A stretch of DNA of 64,000 nt from Tritrichomonas musculus. Lineage: Eukaryota > Parabasalia > Tritrichomonadida > Tritrichomonadidae. The stretch lies in the NCBI GenBank assembly GCA_039105265.1, contig JAPFFF010000001.1:8866001-8930000 (forward strand), read 5' to 3'. Both the position numbers and the translations under genes were made by a program. A model generated the notes under the pieces. The model was not told the DNA's origin. It did no database searches and saw nothing but the letters and a program-made list of their open reading frames with translations. Below are positions 53,382 through 61,969 of this stretch, in pieces; position 1 is the first letter of the stretch; every line of letters begins with the position of its first letter.

Positions 53382-56300
53382 TTAAGCCTTAAATACCGCC
53401 AACATATTTTCATTAATTATACCAGTGATGATGCCAACAGTTGTTCTACGTATTTTTGATGTTATCGCGGTAGCTCCAGTTATTATTTTTAGAATGTTAT
53501 CGTCATCTACAAACACTTCATCCCCGATTGCGTAACATGAGGTATCTTTAACTTTAACTAAATAATCACCACCTGAAGCAAATGTAACACATTTATTAGC
53601 TTCATCAATAGAAGTGCATATACCTATGAAAGTGTTCCATTTACCATTAGTCTTTACTGAACAAATACAATCCGTAGTGTCTGATTCAGTGCTTGATATG
53701 AAAAACTTAGTTGATTTGTCATATCTGTAAACCTTACCTGTCATATATACTGGTGCACCAATTACAAAATCATTTATTGAATTCATTGATTTCTCAATCG
53801 GACAATAATGAGTGATAGTTGTGTTTGGTTGCTCCTTTAAATTCGTTATCTTTGTATCTAAAGTTTGAAATAGTTTTAAAGATATATTAGTAGATGTACA
53901 ATTATTTAAAGTTTGCATTACTATTTTATCCATTGCATCAATATTTCCTTCATCATCAATTATTATATCTTTAATTAAATTGTCATTATGAATATATTCA
54001 TTTAATGTTGTCGTTAATGTTTCATTATTGACAAAATTATTAAACTCATTATTAACATATTTAGCTGAAAGTAATTTATTATCAGGGAATTCAGAAGGTT
54101 TTGAATTATAACCTAATTTATTTATTACAATCTCACCTTCATAAATATACATGTCATTTATATCGGATATTGTGCCGGAAGTTGTAACATATAATGAATA
54201 ATTAATTTCAGAACATGTATATTTCTTTTTAACGCCGTTGCTATGTGTTAATTCATATTTATATGTTCCAGTTATTACATTACTATTTTTTGTTAATGTT
54301 GCATCAATATAAAACTCATTTCTATTAAATATTTTATACCATTCACTAATACATAATATTTTTGTTGAATATTTAGTAAATGTAAATGGAACGTCAACGA
54401 ATTCATAATTTAAAATATCATTCTCTCTTGTTAATAACACATCAATGTTTCCATAACTTAAATCATCTTTCCTTCTATAATCATTTAATATGTTCGTTAA
54501 TGTTTCATTATTGACTAAATCATCTGGTATCGTTGGCATATCAGTTTTTAAAGCATAGGAATTTAAATTACTTCCATAAATAACATTTTCAATAAAATAT
54601 GTTCTTTCAGGATCAACATTAAAAACTTCACGTCCTCCTTCAGCAACTGTTGGAGTCCATTGAAATATTCCCTCTTCATAATTATAATAACCATATTGTG
54701 TTTGACGTCCACCAATAGAACCAGTAACTCCTAAAAATGTGATTTTCTTATTTGGACCAGTTCGTTTAACAATTTTATTATTCTCAACGATGAATACACC
54801 AGTGTATGAATCATCCACACCTTCAGCATTTACCCATTTAAATGTTATCGTTGCTGTAAAATTTGGCGATGGTTTCGTTAACTTGAATTTGAAATAAATT
54901 TTAACGTTAATATTATCAGGGATCTCTTTTGTTAATTCATAATTCATCAATTGAGTTTTTAATGCGTAATTATCCATTGATGCGTTTAATGATATTAACA
55001 TATGCTCTTTATGGTTTTCAATTAACTTTTTAGTTGCTGATGCTGTTAATAATTGATTATTCGTTAATGTTTCACCTAATTGCAACTCATTATCGTTTTT
55101 AGCTGCTGGGGTGTATTTGAGTTTAACAAATGATGGTTGAACTGTTCCATAAATTAAAAGATATGGAAATTCATAAACGGGTTCACAAGGATAAGCTGAT
55201 GAATCAGCAACTTCTTGATTTAAGCATTCAAACGTTTTATCATCTTTATATTCATATTCATAATTTTTATATACTTCTCCATCATCATCAACCATAAATG
55301 AAACTTCAATTTTATAATTAGTTTCAATATGTTCACAGTAATATTTAAAACATAATCTTTCATCAGGAATTATAATTTCTGTTTCAACATATGGTTTTTC
55401 TTCAACTACTTCGTGAGGTGCTAATACTAATCCATCATCAATTATTTCATCAACATATGCAACTTCTTTAACAGTTGATCCAGCATTTTTACTAAACGCT
55501 AATTTTAATGCACCAAATATACCTTCAGCACCAACTTTCATTAATCCGCCAAAGTTAAAACAAAAGTTACTAATTTGTACGACATCCATTACTATATCAA
55601 ACCAATTTGTTTTATTTTTCATGTCATTAATTTCTTTCTCTAACTTTGCACAATAATTTTGAAGTGCTGATATTTGATTAACCGCAATATCAACAGTGTT
55701 ACCTAATGAATTTAAAACGAAAACGTGGGATTCAATGTTTTCACCTATGACTACACCTGAAGTTTGAATGTTAAAGTTTGTATATAATGTTGTGCATGCT
55801 TCAGGTCGTGGTGAGACAGTATAATATCCAGTATTAGCTAAGAACTCAAATGTATTCATTCCTTTTTCATAACTTACATCAGCAATAGTATAAATTAATT
55901 CATCATCTTTTGGCATATATAATATTAAACCATATGGAGGATTACCGACTTGCAAAGGTGAAGTATAATGATATTCAAGTAATTCAAAATAATTGTCGGA
56001 TTGAAGTTTATAGTTATTTAATCCTGAAGTTTTATATTCGAAGTCAACAATGAAGTCGTAAGTTTTATTATTAATGTTTAAAGTTGCTGAATATGTACAA
56101 TTAGCAAAATCTTTGACGGGGTAAATGTAAACCCTCCATGCGTCATTATCTTCTTTAAATGTTTGAATTTTACAGTTATCTTTAGGTGCTATCATTCCTT
56201 TATTAACTAATAACTCAAATGGGTTTCCTTGATTATCATAACCAGCGAAAGTGTGTAATACTTTTTTATTAGCTTCATTTTTAGCAATACATATAAAGGC

Positions 56301-57317
56301 TACTTCATGAGAACCAGGATTTTTACGTGTTAATTTCAGGGGTATATTGAAACTGTAATTAGTACCTACCCATTCATTACCTTGTTTAGTCATTTTGTAA
56401 TCAGTACCGAATGCTTCATCATGAAATTCAAAAGTTTGACCTTCAATTAATGCTTCAAATTCAGGAGTACCTGGAATATATCCCCAATCAGCATAATATA
56501 AAGGATTTGTTTTATCATCTATTACACCGTAAGCTTTCATTTCATAAAAGTCTGGTAATGGAGAACGATACAATTTAAAGCAATTGTCCGCATCTATTGT
56601 ATTACACCTAAGATTTATTAATTTATTTGAATCATTAGCTTTGTCACAACTAACATTTGTTTTTTGATTTGCGATATAATTTATTTTCATAAATCCAGAT
56701 GTATATAAATTTAATGGTGTATCACCTTTTTTATTTGACATATATATTTTTGCTCCAACGTCATCTTCTTGATAAACCAACTCATAATTTCCATTTGAAA
56801 TGTTAACAATAGGATTTTTAAACATGTTTTCTTTAGAAGTTTTAGTTATAATTGCTTTTGGTAATTTCATATATGCAGGTAATTCTATTTCGAATACATC
56901 ACCGATATATTCACCAAATTCAGTTTTGATTGATAGCGAATTTAAATCTGGTTGATCTAAATTTTCTGTTAATTTATCTGAAGTAATGATGAAATCATAT
57001 ATACCATCTTCAAATGAAAAGTCACCATCATCACCATCTTGTTTATCTTCTAATGTTTTAATTCTTGATTCATGATTGTTTAATTCATCCGTAAATTTCA
57101 TGGTTTGTTGATTGTATGAAGAAACTGAGGCGTCAATGTCAGCAAGTCTTAATGTTAAACTTTGAGGATTTGTTGAAGTCATTATTATGTCTCCATCGAC
57201 TGTTGCATCACCATGAACATGAATGTTTTTAAATTCTGAATCTTTATCAGAACTACCACCTCCACCACCAGTGAATGCTCCATCTTTTGCATTTTGTTTT
57301 GTAATTATTGCAGTCAT
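53382..57317 (-). CDS. Maverick 1311-aa fibre-like structural protein
   Basis: A very long beta-rich protein. The N-terminus has a GGGGG linker, then FKNIHVHGDATVDGDI, a pattern common in phage tail-fibre shafts, followed by a coiled coil (about 55-92). The middle has beta domains and a hydrophobic stretch near 600-635 (ISNFCFNFGGLMKVGAEGIF). Repeated joints ETLTNNQLLT (about 745), VNNETLTNILNDY (about 930) and VNNETLTTTLNEY (about 1090) separate modules. The C-terminus (about 1200-1311) looks like a small beta-barrel of the decoration or receptor-binding type (GAPVYMTGKVY; YAIGDEVFVDDD). It is probably a surface spike or fibre of the virus-like particle. This reading rests on pattern, not on a family match. 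Confidence 0.8.
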   Translation of the reverse strand: MTAIITKQNAKDGAFTGGGGGSSDKDSEFKNIHVHGDATVDGDIIMTSTNPQSLTLRLADIDASVSSYNQQTMKFTDELNNHESRIKTLEDKQDGDDGDFSFEDGIYDFIITSDKLTENLDQPDLNSLSIKTEFGEYIGDVFEIELPAYMKLPKAIITKTSKENMFKNPIVNISNGNYELVYQEDDVGAKIYMSNKKGDTPLNLYTSGFMKINYIANQKTNVSCDKANDSNKLINLRCNTIDADNCFKLYRSPLPDFYEMKAYGVIDDKTNPLYYADWGYIPGTPEFEALIEGQTFEFHDEAFGTDYKMTKQGNEWVGTNYSFNIPLKLTRKNPGSHEVAFICIAKNEANKKVLHTFAGYDNQGNPFELLVNKGMIAPKDNCKIQTFKEDNDAWRVYIYPVKDFANCTYSATLNINNKTYDFIVDFEYKTSGLNNYKLQSDNYFELLEYHYTSPLQVGNPPYGLILYMPKDDELIYTIADVSYEKGMNTFEFLANTGYYTVSPRPEACTTLYTNFNIQTSGVVIGENIESHVFVLNSLGNTVDIAVNQISALQNYCAKLEKEINDMKNKTNWFDIVMDVVQISNFCFNFGGLMKVGAEGIFGALKLAFSKNAGSTVKEVAYVDEIIDDGLVLAPHEVVEEKPYVETEIIIPDERLCFKYYCEHIETNYKIEVSFMVDDDGEVYKNYEYEYKDDKTFECLNQEVADSSAYPCEPVYEFPYLLIYGTVQPSFVKLKYTPAAKNDNELQLGETLTNNQLLTASATKKLIENHKEHMLISLNASMDNYALKTQLMNYELTKEIPDNINVKIYFKFKLTKPSPNFTATITFKWVNAEGVDDSYTGVFIVENNKIVKRTGPNKKITFLGVTGSIGGRQTQYGYYNYEEGIFQWTPTVAEGGREVFNVDPERTYFIENVIYGSNLNSYALKTDMPTIPDDLVNNETLTNILNDYRRKDDLSYGNIDVLLTRENDILNYEFVDVPFTFTKYSTKILCISEWYKIFNRNEFYIDATLTKNSNVITGTYKYELTHSNGVKKKYTCSEINYSLYVTTSGTISDINDMYIYEGEIVINKLGYNSKPSEFPDNKLLSAKYVNNEFNNFVNNETLTTTLNEYIHNDNLIKDIIIDDEGNIDAMDKIVMQTLNNCTSTNISLKLFQTLDTKITNLKEQPNTTITHYCPIEKSMNSINDFVIGAPVYMTGKVYRYDKSTKFFISSTESDTTDCICSVKTNGKWNTFIGICTSIDEANKCVTFASGGDYLVKVKDTSCYAIGDEVFVDDDNILKIITGATAITSKIRRTTVGIITGIINENMLAVFKA

Positions 57318-57349
57318 TTATTAATTTATTAATTATAAAAATAAATATT

Positions 57350-57691
57350 TTAATATTCAAATTTAAGGAATAATGTGAAGTTATCAGGTATTATTTCATT
57401 ACCTTTTGCATCAGTGAACCACACTTTAAATCTATCATGGTTTAATGTATATTTATATTTTCTGTTGTCGTCTGGAGGCGTTAAATTAGCATACCAAACG
57501 AGAGAATCACAGTATTCATCACGTGGGACAAATGATGCGTGGCATTCGGTTTCGCCATCTAAATATCCATCACATGTAGCACGGCAATATTGAAATGAAA
57601 TATATTTATCATTGCGAGAATTAACGAACTCAGGAGGGAATTTATTTTCATAGTCACGAGTGATAAAGTAAGTTTTGGTTGTTTTATGCAT
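57350..57691 (-). CDS. Maverick 113-aa protein, possible minor structural protein
   Basis: A short beta-rich protein with many Tyr, Phe and Asp residues, four cysteines (CRATC, ECHAS, EYCDS) and a C-terminus VWFTDAKGNEI then FTLFLKFEY. It lies 32 bp upstream of the 1311-aa gene on the same strand, inside the structural block. It is too short for a full jelly-roll penton, so its identity is open. Confidence 0.7.
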   Translation of the reverse strand: MHKTTKTYFITRDYENKFPPEFVNSRNDKYISFQYCRATCDGYLDGETECHASFVPRDEYCDSLVWYANLTPPDDNRKYKYTLNHDRFKVWFTDAKGNEIIPDNFTLFLKFEY

Positions 57692-57733
57692 TTATGATTT
57701 GATAAAAATAAAAATATATAATTTAAAACATGT

Positions 57734-57764
57734 AGCCTTTGGCTGCAGAATTCTTTTAGAATTC
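57734..57764. repeat. Tandem small hairpins at the 3' end of the 164-aa gene
   Basis: AGCC-TTT-GGCT (57734-57744) followed by GAATTC-TTTTA-GAATTC (57748-57764). The stop codon of the 164-aa gene (57756-57758) sits in the second loop. It may act in 3'-end formation, or be a relative of the 24-bp double-hairpin modules. Confidence 0.55.
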
Positions 57765-58250
57765 GTCTGGGTCTATTTCATCTTCGTTTATGTTACATTT
57801 ACTAGCTAATTCATTTACAATTTCAACTTTAGCCTCAGACCTATTTTTAATGAATTCATTAAGTTTATTTTGGTTTTCACATTCTTTTACTACACATTCA
57901 TGATAAAATGATGTTTTATAATTTATTCTATCAGCTTTAATATAAGCTTTCATTAATCTTATTTTTGATCTTGACGTTAGAGCACCAAATGAACGTCTAG
58001 GAATAGTTAACCATTCACACTGAGGGAATAACTCTCTAAATTCTTTATATGTCATAAATTTTTGGGTATTAGGGCTTTGCCCGGGACTATGTCCTTCTTT
58101 ATAAACTAATGAAAGAAATAATATCTTTACGTTCATTTTGTATTTATAGAATTTATCAGGTATGAAGTCATCAAAATATACTTGAACTGCTTTAAGTTCT
58201 GATTCAGGAAGTTTTTCAAATAACTTATTAATGTTGATGTATTCACTCAT
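57756..58250 (-). CDS. Maverick 164-aa protein, unknown
   Basis: A mostly helical, charged protein starting MSEYININKLFEKLPESE. It contains a GHSPGQSP insertion encoded by a 24-bp double-hairpin module at 58071-58094. The rest is continuous with no family signature (KEFRELFPQCEWLTIPRRSFG). It is located between the 113-aa gene and the capsid gene, same strand. Confidence 0.7.
   Translation of the reverse strand: MSEYININKLFEKLPESELKAVQVYFDDFIPDKFYKYKMNVKILFLSLVYKEGHSPGQSPNTQKFMTYKEFRELFPQCEWLTIPRRSFGALTSRSKIRLMKAYIKADRINYKTSFYHECVVKECENQNKLNEFIKNRSEAKVEIVNELASKCNINEDEIDPDEF
58071..58094. repeat. 24-bp double-hairpin module, copy 2
   Basis: GGGC-TTT-GCCC followed by GGAC-TAT-GTCC. It is identical to copy 1 at 21 of 24 positions and is read in the same frame and strand as GHSPGQSP. 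Confidence 0.75.
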
Positions 58251-58347
58251 TTATATAGAAATAAAAATTTGAAAAATAAATTTTAAACTAATTTAAAAAT
58301 TTTTGAAAATGTTTGAAATGAAAAAATAAATAAATTAATTATTAGAT

Positions 58348-60066
58348 TTATTCATAACCAACTGGAACACCTTTAGGGAAATATTCAACACCTTTTGTTG
58401 ACCAAGCAAAGTATGTATCGCTACATATCCAAGCTTCAGGCGCAGGTGGGTGTTGATCTGGAAATTCTGGATCAGGAATATAATAAGTGTCATCAATTCC
58501 TCTATACATTGGTTGACCACGGAATGTAACTGTAACAGAATTAGAGCCAGTATCGATTCCATCAAATACATAACCAGCGTTTGAACGTTCAAGTTGGAAG
58601 TTAATACCAAAACTTGTTCCATCACTTCTGCAGTTTGAGTAACGTTTACCAGTTACTGGATCATTAAGGGGTTGAGTGAATGAATCCTCAAATTCTTGCG
58701 TAGCTTCAAGTGCTCCATCTAATTCATTAGCTATTAATTGATGCTGGTAAAATCTGGCAGAGCAAGTGTTTGAAAATTCAGTATCTGGATAAGTTCTTTT
58801 ATTAACGACTAATTGAACGTTTTGATACATGATATTATCAAAGCATGTAATATCTAATGGACTCTTAGGGAACATCATGGTTATATTTGTTGCATTTCTG
58901 AGAGGAATTGATTTTGATATTTCTAAACCATTAACTTTTGCAGTACCTTCAAATATTTCGCGTGTTAATTCTTGTGATGGAACTAATAATGCAGTTTGTA
59001 ATTCACGAATAAGACCTTGATATACACCAGGTTTGAGACCAAATCCTGAAAGATTCGATCGACCTAATTGAATAGTACCACCTAAAACATTTAATGTTAT
59101 TTTACCAACTTTCATATCAATTCCATTTGCTGATGTTATAGTCAATTTATCATTTACTACTTTATCTTTTGATACTTTAACTTTTAATATATTTGGATCA
59201 GGTTCTTCGTTTTCATTTGGAGCTTCACCAGCTTTATATTGAACGACAATATTTGCTGGCTTTCCTACTTGTGTGAATTTACGAGTAATTGGAACGACGG
59301 CAGGCATTTCTTCATCAATGGCTTTATCATCGAGAAATTGAAATGTTTCTTTAACAACATTAGGATTAACTTGACCCCAAACCATGGCACGAAGTGATGT
59401 TTTAACTTCTGCTTCAATTTCTCCACAAATATCGTTAGGGTAAAGTTGCCATGCTTGAAGTGCGAGCTGATCAGTAAATGGTATTGTTAATTCTATAGTT
59501 AATTTGTGGGGTTTACCATCGGCAACGTCTGCAAGTGGAATATACCATCCGCAAATTGAAGGTGAAAATTGAGATACATTTTCCCATGTTGAGTGAGAGA
59601 ATTTAGACGTAGCTTTAGCATCACGTGGTTTAATTGAGTTATAAGCAAATGATTCACGTTGAAGTTCATCTTGTCTGTATGTATCTAAAAGTTTTCCATC
59701 AATCCAAAATCTACAGTCTTCATAAAATTCAACGGCATTTTTGAAACCAACAAATATTTGCAATAACTTATTAGTATCTGCGGAAACATCGATAGCTTCA
59801 GATAATTGAACGAGAAAATCCAAAAGAACCGTAGAAAATCCTTTTTCGATTTGTGAAATTGTATGTCCTGAATGAGTTAATTTTATTCTTGTTTTGGTAC
59901 CTACTGGCATTGGTGCATCTTTATTTGTGAATTCTTCCATAACTTGACTAAATGAATTATCTCCACCATTTCGTTGAATTAAATTTCTAAGTTTATTTTG
60001 AAAGAATGAGAGAATATCTCCTTCATCATTACCTAAATTTTTCGTTTGAGCGTTTAAGTATGTCAT
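58348..60066 (-). CDS. MCP: Maverick major capsid protein (double jelly roll)
   Basis: A 572-residue protein that fits the Polinton major capsid family in size, beta-rich pattern and position. Landmarks are QRNGGDNSF near residue 32, a first jelly roll to about 260, a second from about 270 to 520 (LSGFGLKPGVYQGLI; SNAGYVFDGIDTG), and a Trp/Pro-rich C-terminus. The family assembles the icosahedral shell of virus-like particles. Independent support comes from the relic at 7.0-8.4 kb, which conserves these same segments. It has a 112-bp divergent promoter with the 106-aa gene. Confidence 0.88.
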   Translation of the reverse strand: MTYLNAQTKNLGNDEGDILSFFQNKLRNLIQRNGGDNSFSQVMEEFTNKDAPMPVGTKTRIKLTHSGHTISQIEKGFSTVLLDFLVQLSEAIDVSADTNKLLQIFVGFKNAVEFYEDCRFWIDGKLLDTYRQDELQRESFAYNSIKPRDAKATSKFSHSTWENVSQFSPSICGWYIPLADVADGKPHKLTIELTIPFTDQLALQAWQLYPNDICGEIEAEVKTSLRAMVWGQVNPNVVKETFQFLDDKAIDEEMPAVVPITRKFTQVGKPANIVVQYKAGEAPNENEEPDPNILKVKVSKDKVVNDKLTITSANGIDMKVGKITLNVLGGTIQLGRSNLSGFGLKPGVYQGLIRELQTALLVPSQELTREIFEGTAKVNGLEISKSIPLRNATNITMMFPKSPLDITCFDNIMYQNVQLVVNKRTYPDTEFSNTCSARFYQHQLIANELDGALEATQEFEDSFTQPLNDPVTGKRYSNCRSDGTSFGINFQLERSNAGYVFDGIDTGSNSVTVTFRGQPMYRGIDDTYYIPDPEFPDQHPPAPEAWICSDTYFAWSTKGVEYFPKGVPVGYE

Positions 60067-60178
60067 TTTAAATATTGAAAAAAAATTAAATAATAAGTTA
60101 ATAAAGAAAAGAATTTATAGTTTGAAAAAAATAAATGAATTAAGAAATGAAAAATAAATTTTTTACATTAATGAAAAT

Positions 60179-60499
60179 ATGGCGTTTGGAAGTTGGTTTA
60201 AAAATATTGTGAACGGAGCTAAAAACATAATTGGCAAAATAGTTCCAAAAGTAAAGAAAGCAGTTGAAACAGTTGGTAGATTTGCACCATTGATAGGACA
60301 AGCTGGTGATTTAATAGGTGGAAGTGCTGGTGAGGTAATAAATACAATCGGAAATGGTGTGAGTAAATTAAATGACAGAATTAATTATAAAGGTGGAAAT
60401 GTTAACGCGTTAGGTGTGAACGGTGCAGGAGCTCGAAGAATTGTAGGCGCAAATGGTGCAGGTATTAGAAGGTTTGATATTCCATTACTGAAGGAATAA
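60179..60499 (+). CDS. Maverick MAFGSWFK protein B (106 aa)
   Basis: The protein begins MAFGSWFKNIVNGAKNIIGK, an amphipathic basic helix, then a Gly/Ile/Val-rich middle and a C-terminal pair of short repeats, GVNGAGARRI and GANGAGIRRF. The first eight residues equal those of the 83-aa protein at 52435. Layout and position next to the capsid gene suggest an internal, membrane-active virion protein of the adenovirus pVI/pX type; this is inference. The segment LIGGS resembles an adenain cleavage site, although no such protease was seen. Confidence 0.78.
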   Translation: MAFGSWFKNIVNGAKNIIGKIVPKVKKAVETVGRFAPLIGQAGDLIGGSAGEVINTIGNGVSKLNDRINYKGGNVNALGVNGAGARRIVGANGAGIRRFDIPLLKE

Positions 60500-60506
60500 A
60501 AATAAA

Positions 60507-60650
60507 TCATGAGTAAAGTCGTTTCCTCATTTCATCAGTTAATTCAGGTGGTTTATCGTTTAATGTTGGGGAAAGTTTCACAATGCGAATGAGTAAATTA
60601 GCGAGTTCAATAATTGTTAAACAACCAAGAAAAATTTCTGATAAACTCAT
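60507..60650 (-). CDS. Maverick 47-aa single-span membrane protein
   Basis: A short open frame from the ATG at 60650 to a TGA at 60507-60509. The protein begins MSLSEIFLGCLTIIELANLL; residues 6-27 form a clear hydrophobic helix, followed by a polar tail (PTLNDKPPELTDEMRKRLYS). It fills the gap between the 106-aa and 118-aa genes exactly and has a 70-bp divergent leader with the latter. Its position in the structural block suggests a virion or assembly membrane protein. Confidence 0.6.
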   Translation of the reverse strand: MSLSEIFLGCLTIIELANLLIRIVKLSPTLNDKPPELTDEMRKRLYS

Positions 60651-60720
60651 TTATTATTAATTAAAAATTTTTATTTTTGTTTTTAATTAAAGATCTTTGA
60701 TCAGAATTATTTCATAATTC

Positions 60721-61077
60721 ATGGATTTAAAAGTTATTGAACCAATTAAAAACTATTTAAAAGAATTTAAAACAGTCGATGAATTTAATTTATGGTATTC
60801 AAAGAATAAGGAAGAAGTGGATAAGTTAACGACTCATAAATTAAACAAAATGTATAAAATCGATGGTTATAGAATTACAAAAATAAAGGGTGTGTTGATG
60901 TTAAAGAAATGGGTTGAAAAAGACGAAAAAGAGATAGGTAAGGCTTCACCCAGGACGGATGCCATTGAAGAATTAAGGAATGAAATAAATGAAATCAGAA
61001 ATACAGTAAATAAAATTATATCATTTCTTCAGGAATCGTCAAGTTCTATTGATGTATTACCACCATCGACAACTTGA
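60721..61077 (+). CDS. Maverick 118-aa coiled-coil protein
   Basis: A charged, helical protein. The first part contains a KIDGYRITKIKGVLMLKKW segment, and the second a coiled coil (about 80-104, AIEELRNEINEIRNTVNKII). A 24-bp module at 60940-60963 encodes KASPRTDA between the two parts, like a linker. The last 49 bp overlap the convergent ATPase gene. No family recognised. Confidence 0.72.
   Translation: MDLKVIEPIKNYLKEFKTVDEFNLWYSKNKEEVDKLTTHKLNKMYKIDGYRITKIKGVLMLKKWVEKDEKEIGKASPRTDAIEELRNEINEIRNTVNKIISFLQESSSSIDVLPPSTT
60940..60963. repeat. 24-bp double-hairpin module, copy 3 (degenerate)
   Basis: Matches copy 1 at 17 of 24 bases, mainly in the AAGGCTT..CCCAGGAC part. It lies on the other coding strand and is read as KASPRTDA. 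Confidence 0.5.
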
Positions 61078-61862
61078 ATGATCATATATGGATGACTTTC
61101 ACAATCTTCAGTTTTTCGTTTCAATATTTTTGAATACATTTCATAAAATTCGTCAAATGATAAATTAGATGCTGATTGTGAATAAATATAACGTAATTGT
61201 TGTTTATTGAAACATGGAAATATAAATAATGTTGATATTTCATTTTTAACATGAGGTTTTAATCCTTTCCAACCTTGAATTAAAAGGAGGAATGAAAAAT
61301 TTATATGTCTACATCTACGTATTAATTGGCTAAAATAAGATTCTTCTGAAGAAAAGAGTTTACTATTTGAGATATCATCGAATAAAACGATTGTATGCAA
61401 TACTTCTCGGTTGAAATCAGAAACGGCAAGCATTTTAAACATATCCTCTTTTTGTTGATCATCGATTTTATCCTGCAAGTTTTCCCGTTTGATAAGATTA
61501 TATAAATTCTTTGCTGAGATTAAATCCTTCATAAATTCAACAGCTTCTTGTTCACTAATGATAATATATGGAATCATAAGAAGTGGCTTTAAAGCTAAAA
61601 ATGTTTTATCTGATTCTTGACCGTCTTTTGTAACGTAGATAAATAAGTGATGAGTGTTTAATACACCTAATTTGATGATTTCCTTTAATGCTATCACAGT
61701 CTTTCCTGATGATTGCTTACCAACTATGACGTTAACACTATTTAACCTAATATTAACCTCAGGGTGTATTTCAGAAATTAGGCTTTCATTTTTATTCATA
61801 GTATAGGTTTTCAACGTATTCATAACGTGCGTTTTAACCATATTCTCTAATGATGTATTCAT
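61029..61862 (-). CDS. ATP: Maverick genome-packaging ATPase (FtsK/HerA type)
   Basis: A 277-residue P-loop ATPase of the A32-like family, which pumps DNA into capsids. Walker A is GKQSSGKT (49-55), and Walker B is TIVLFDDIS (157-165). An Arg-rich helix (RRCRH, near 187) precedes SFLLLIQGWKG, the usual conserved strand and Gln. Length fits the family. Its presence with a capsid gene supports virion formation by Mavericks. Confidence 0.9.
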   Translation of the reverse strand: MNTSLENMVKTHVMNTLKTYTMNKNESLISEIHPEVNIRLNSVNVIVGKQSSGKTVIALKEIIKLGVLNTHHLFIYVTKDGQESDKTFLALKPLLMIPYIIISEQEAVEFMKDLISAKNLYNLIKRENLQDKIDDQQKEDMFKMLAVSDFNREVLHTIVLFDDISNSKLFSSEESYFSQLIRRCRHINFSFLLLIQGWKGLKPHVKNEISTLFIFPCFNKQQLRYIYSQSASNLSFDEFYEMYSKILKRKTEDCESHPYMIIQVVDGGNTSIELDDS

Positions 61863-61969
61863 TTTCTATGTATTAATGTAAAAGTTTATTTTAATTATTG
61901 ATAAAAATATATTTTTAAGTTTATTAATCATTAACTGAAATTAGATATTAACACATTTCTTAAAATTTA

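Noticed and set aside
58335..58625. 96-codon frame opposite reading of the capsid gene's 3' end
   Set aside because: Same-strand shadow in another frame of the well-supported capsid gene; no leader and no protein character.
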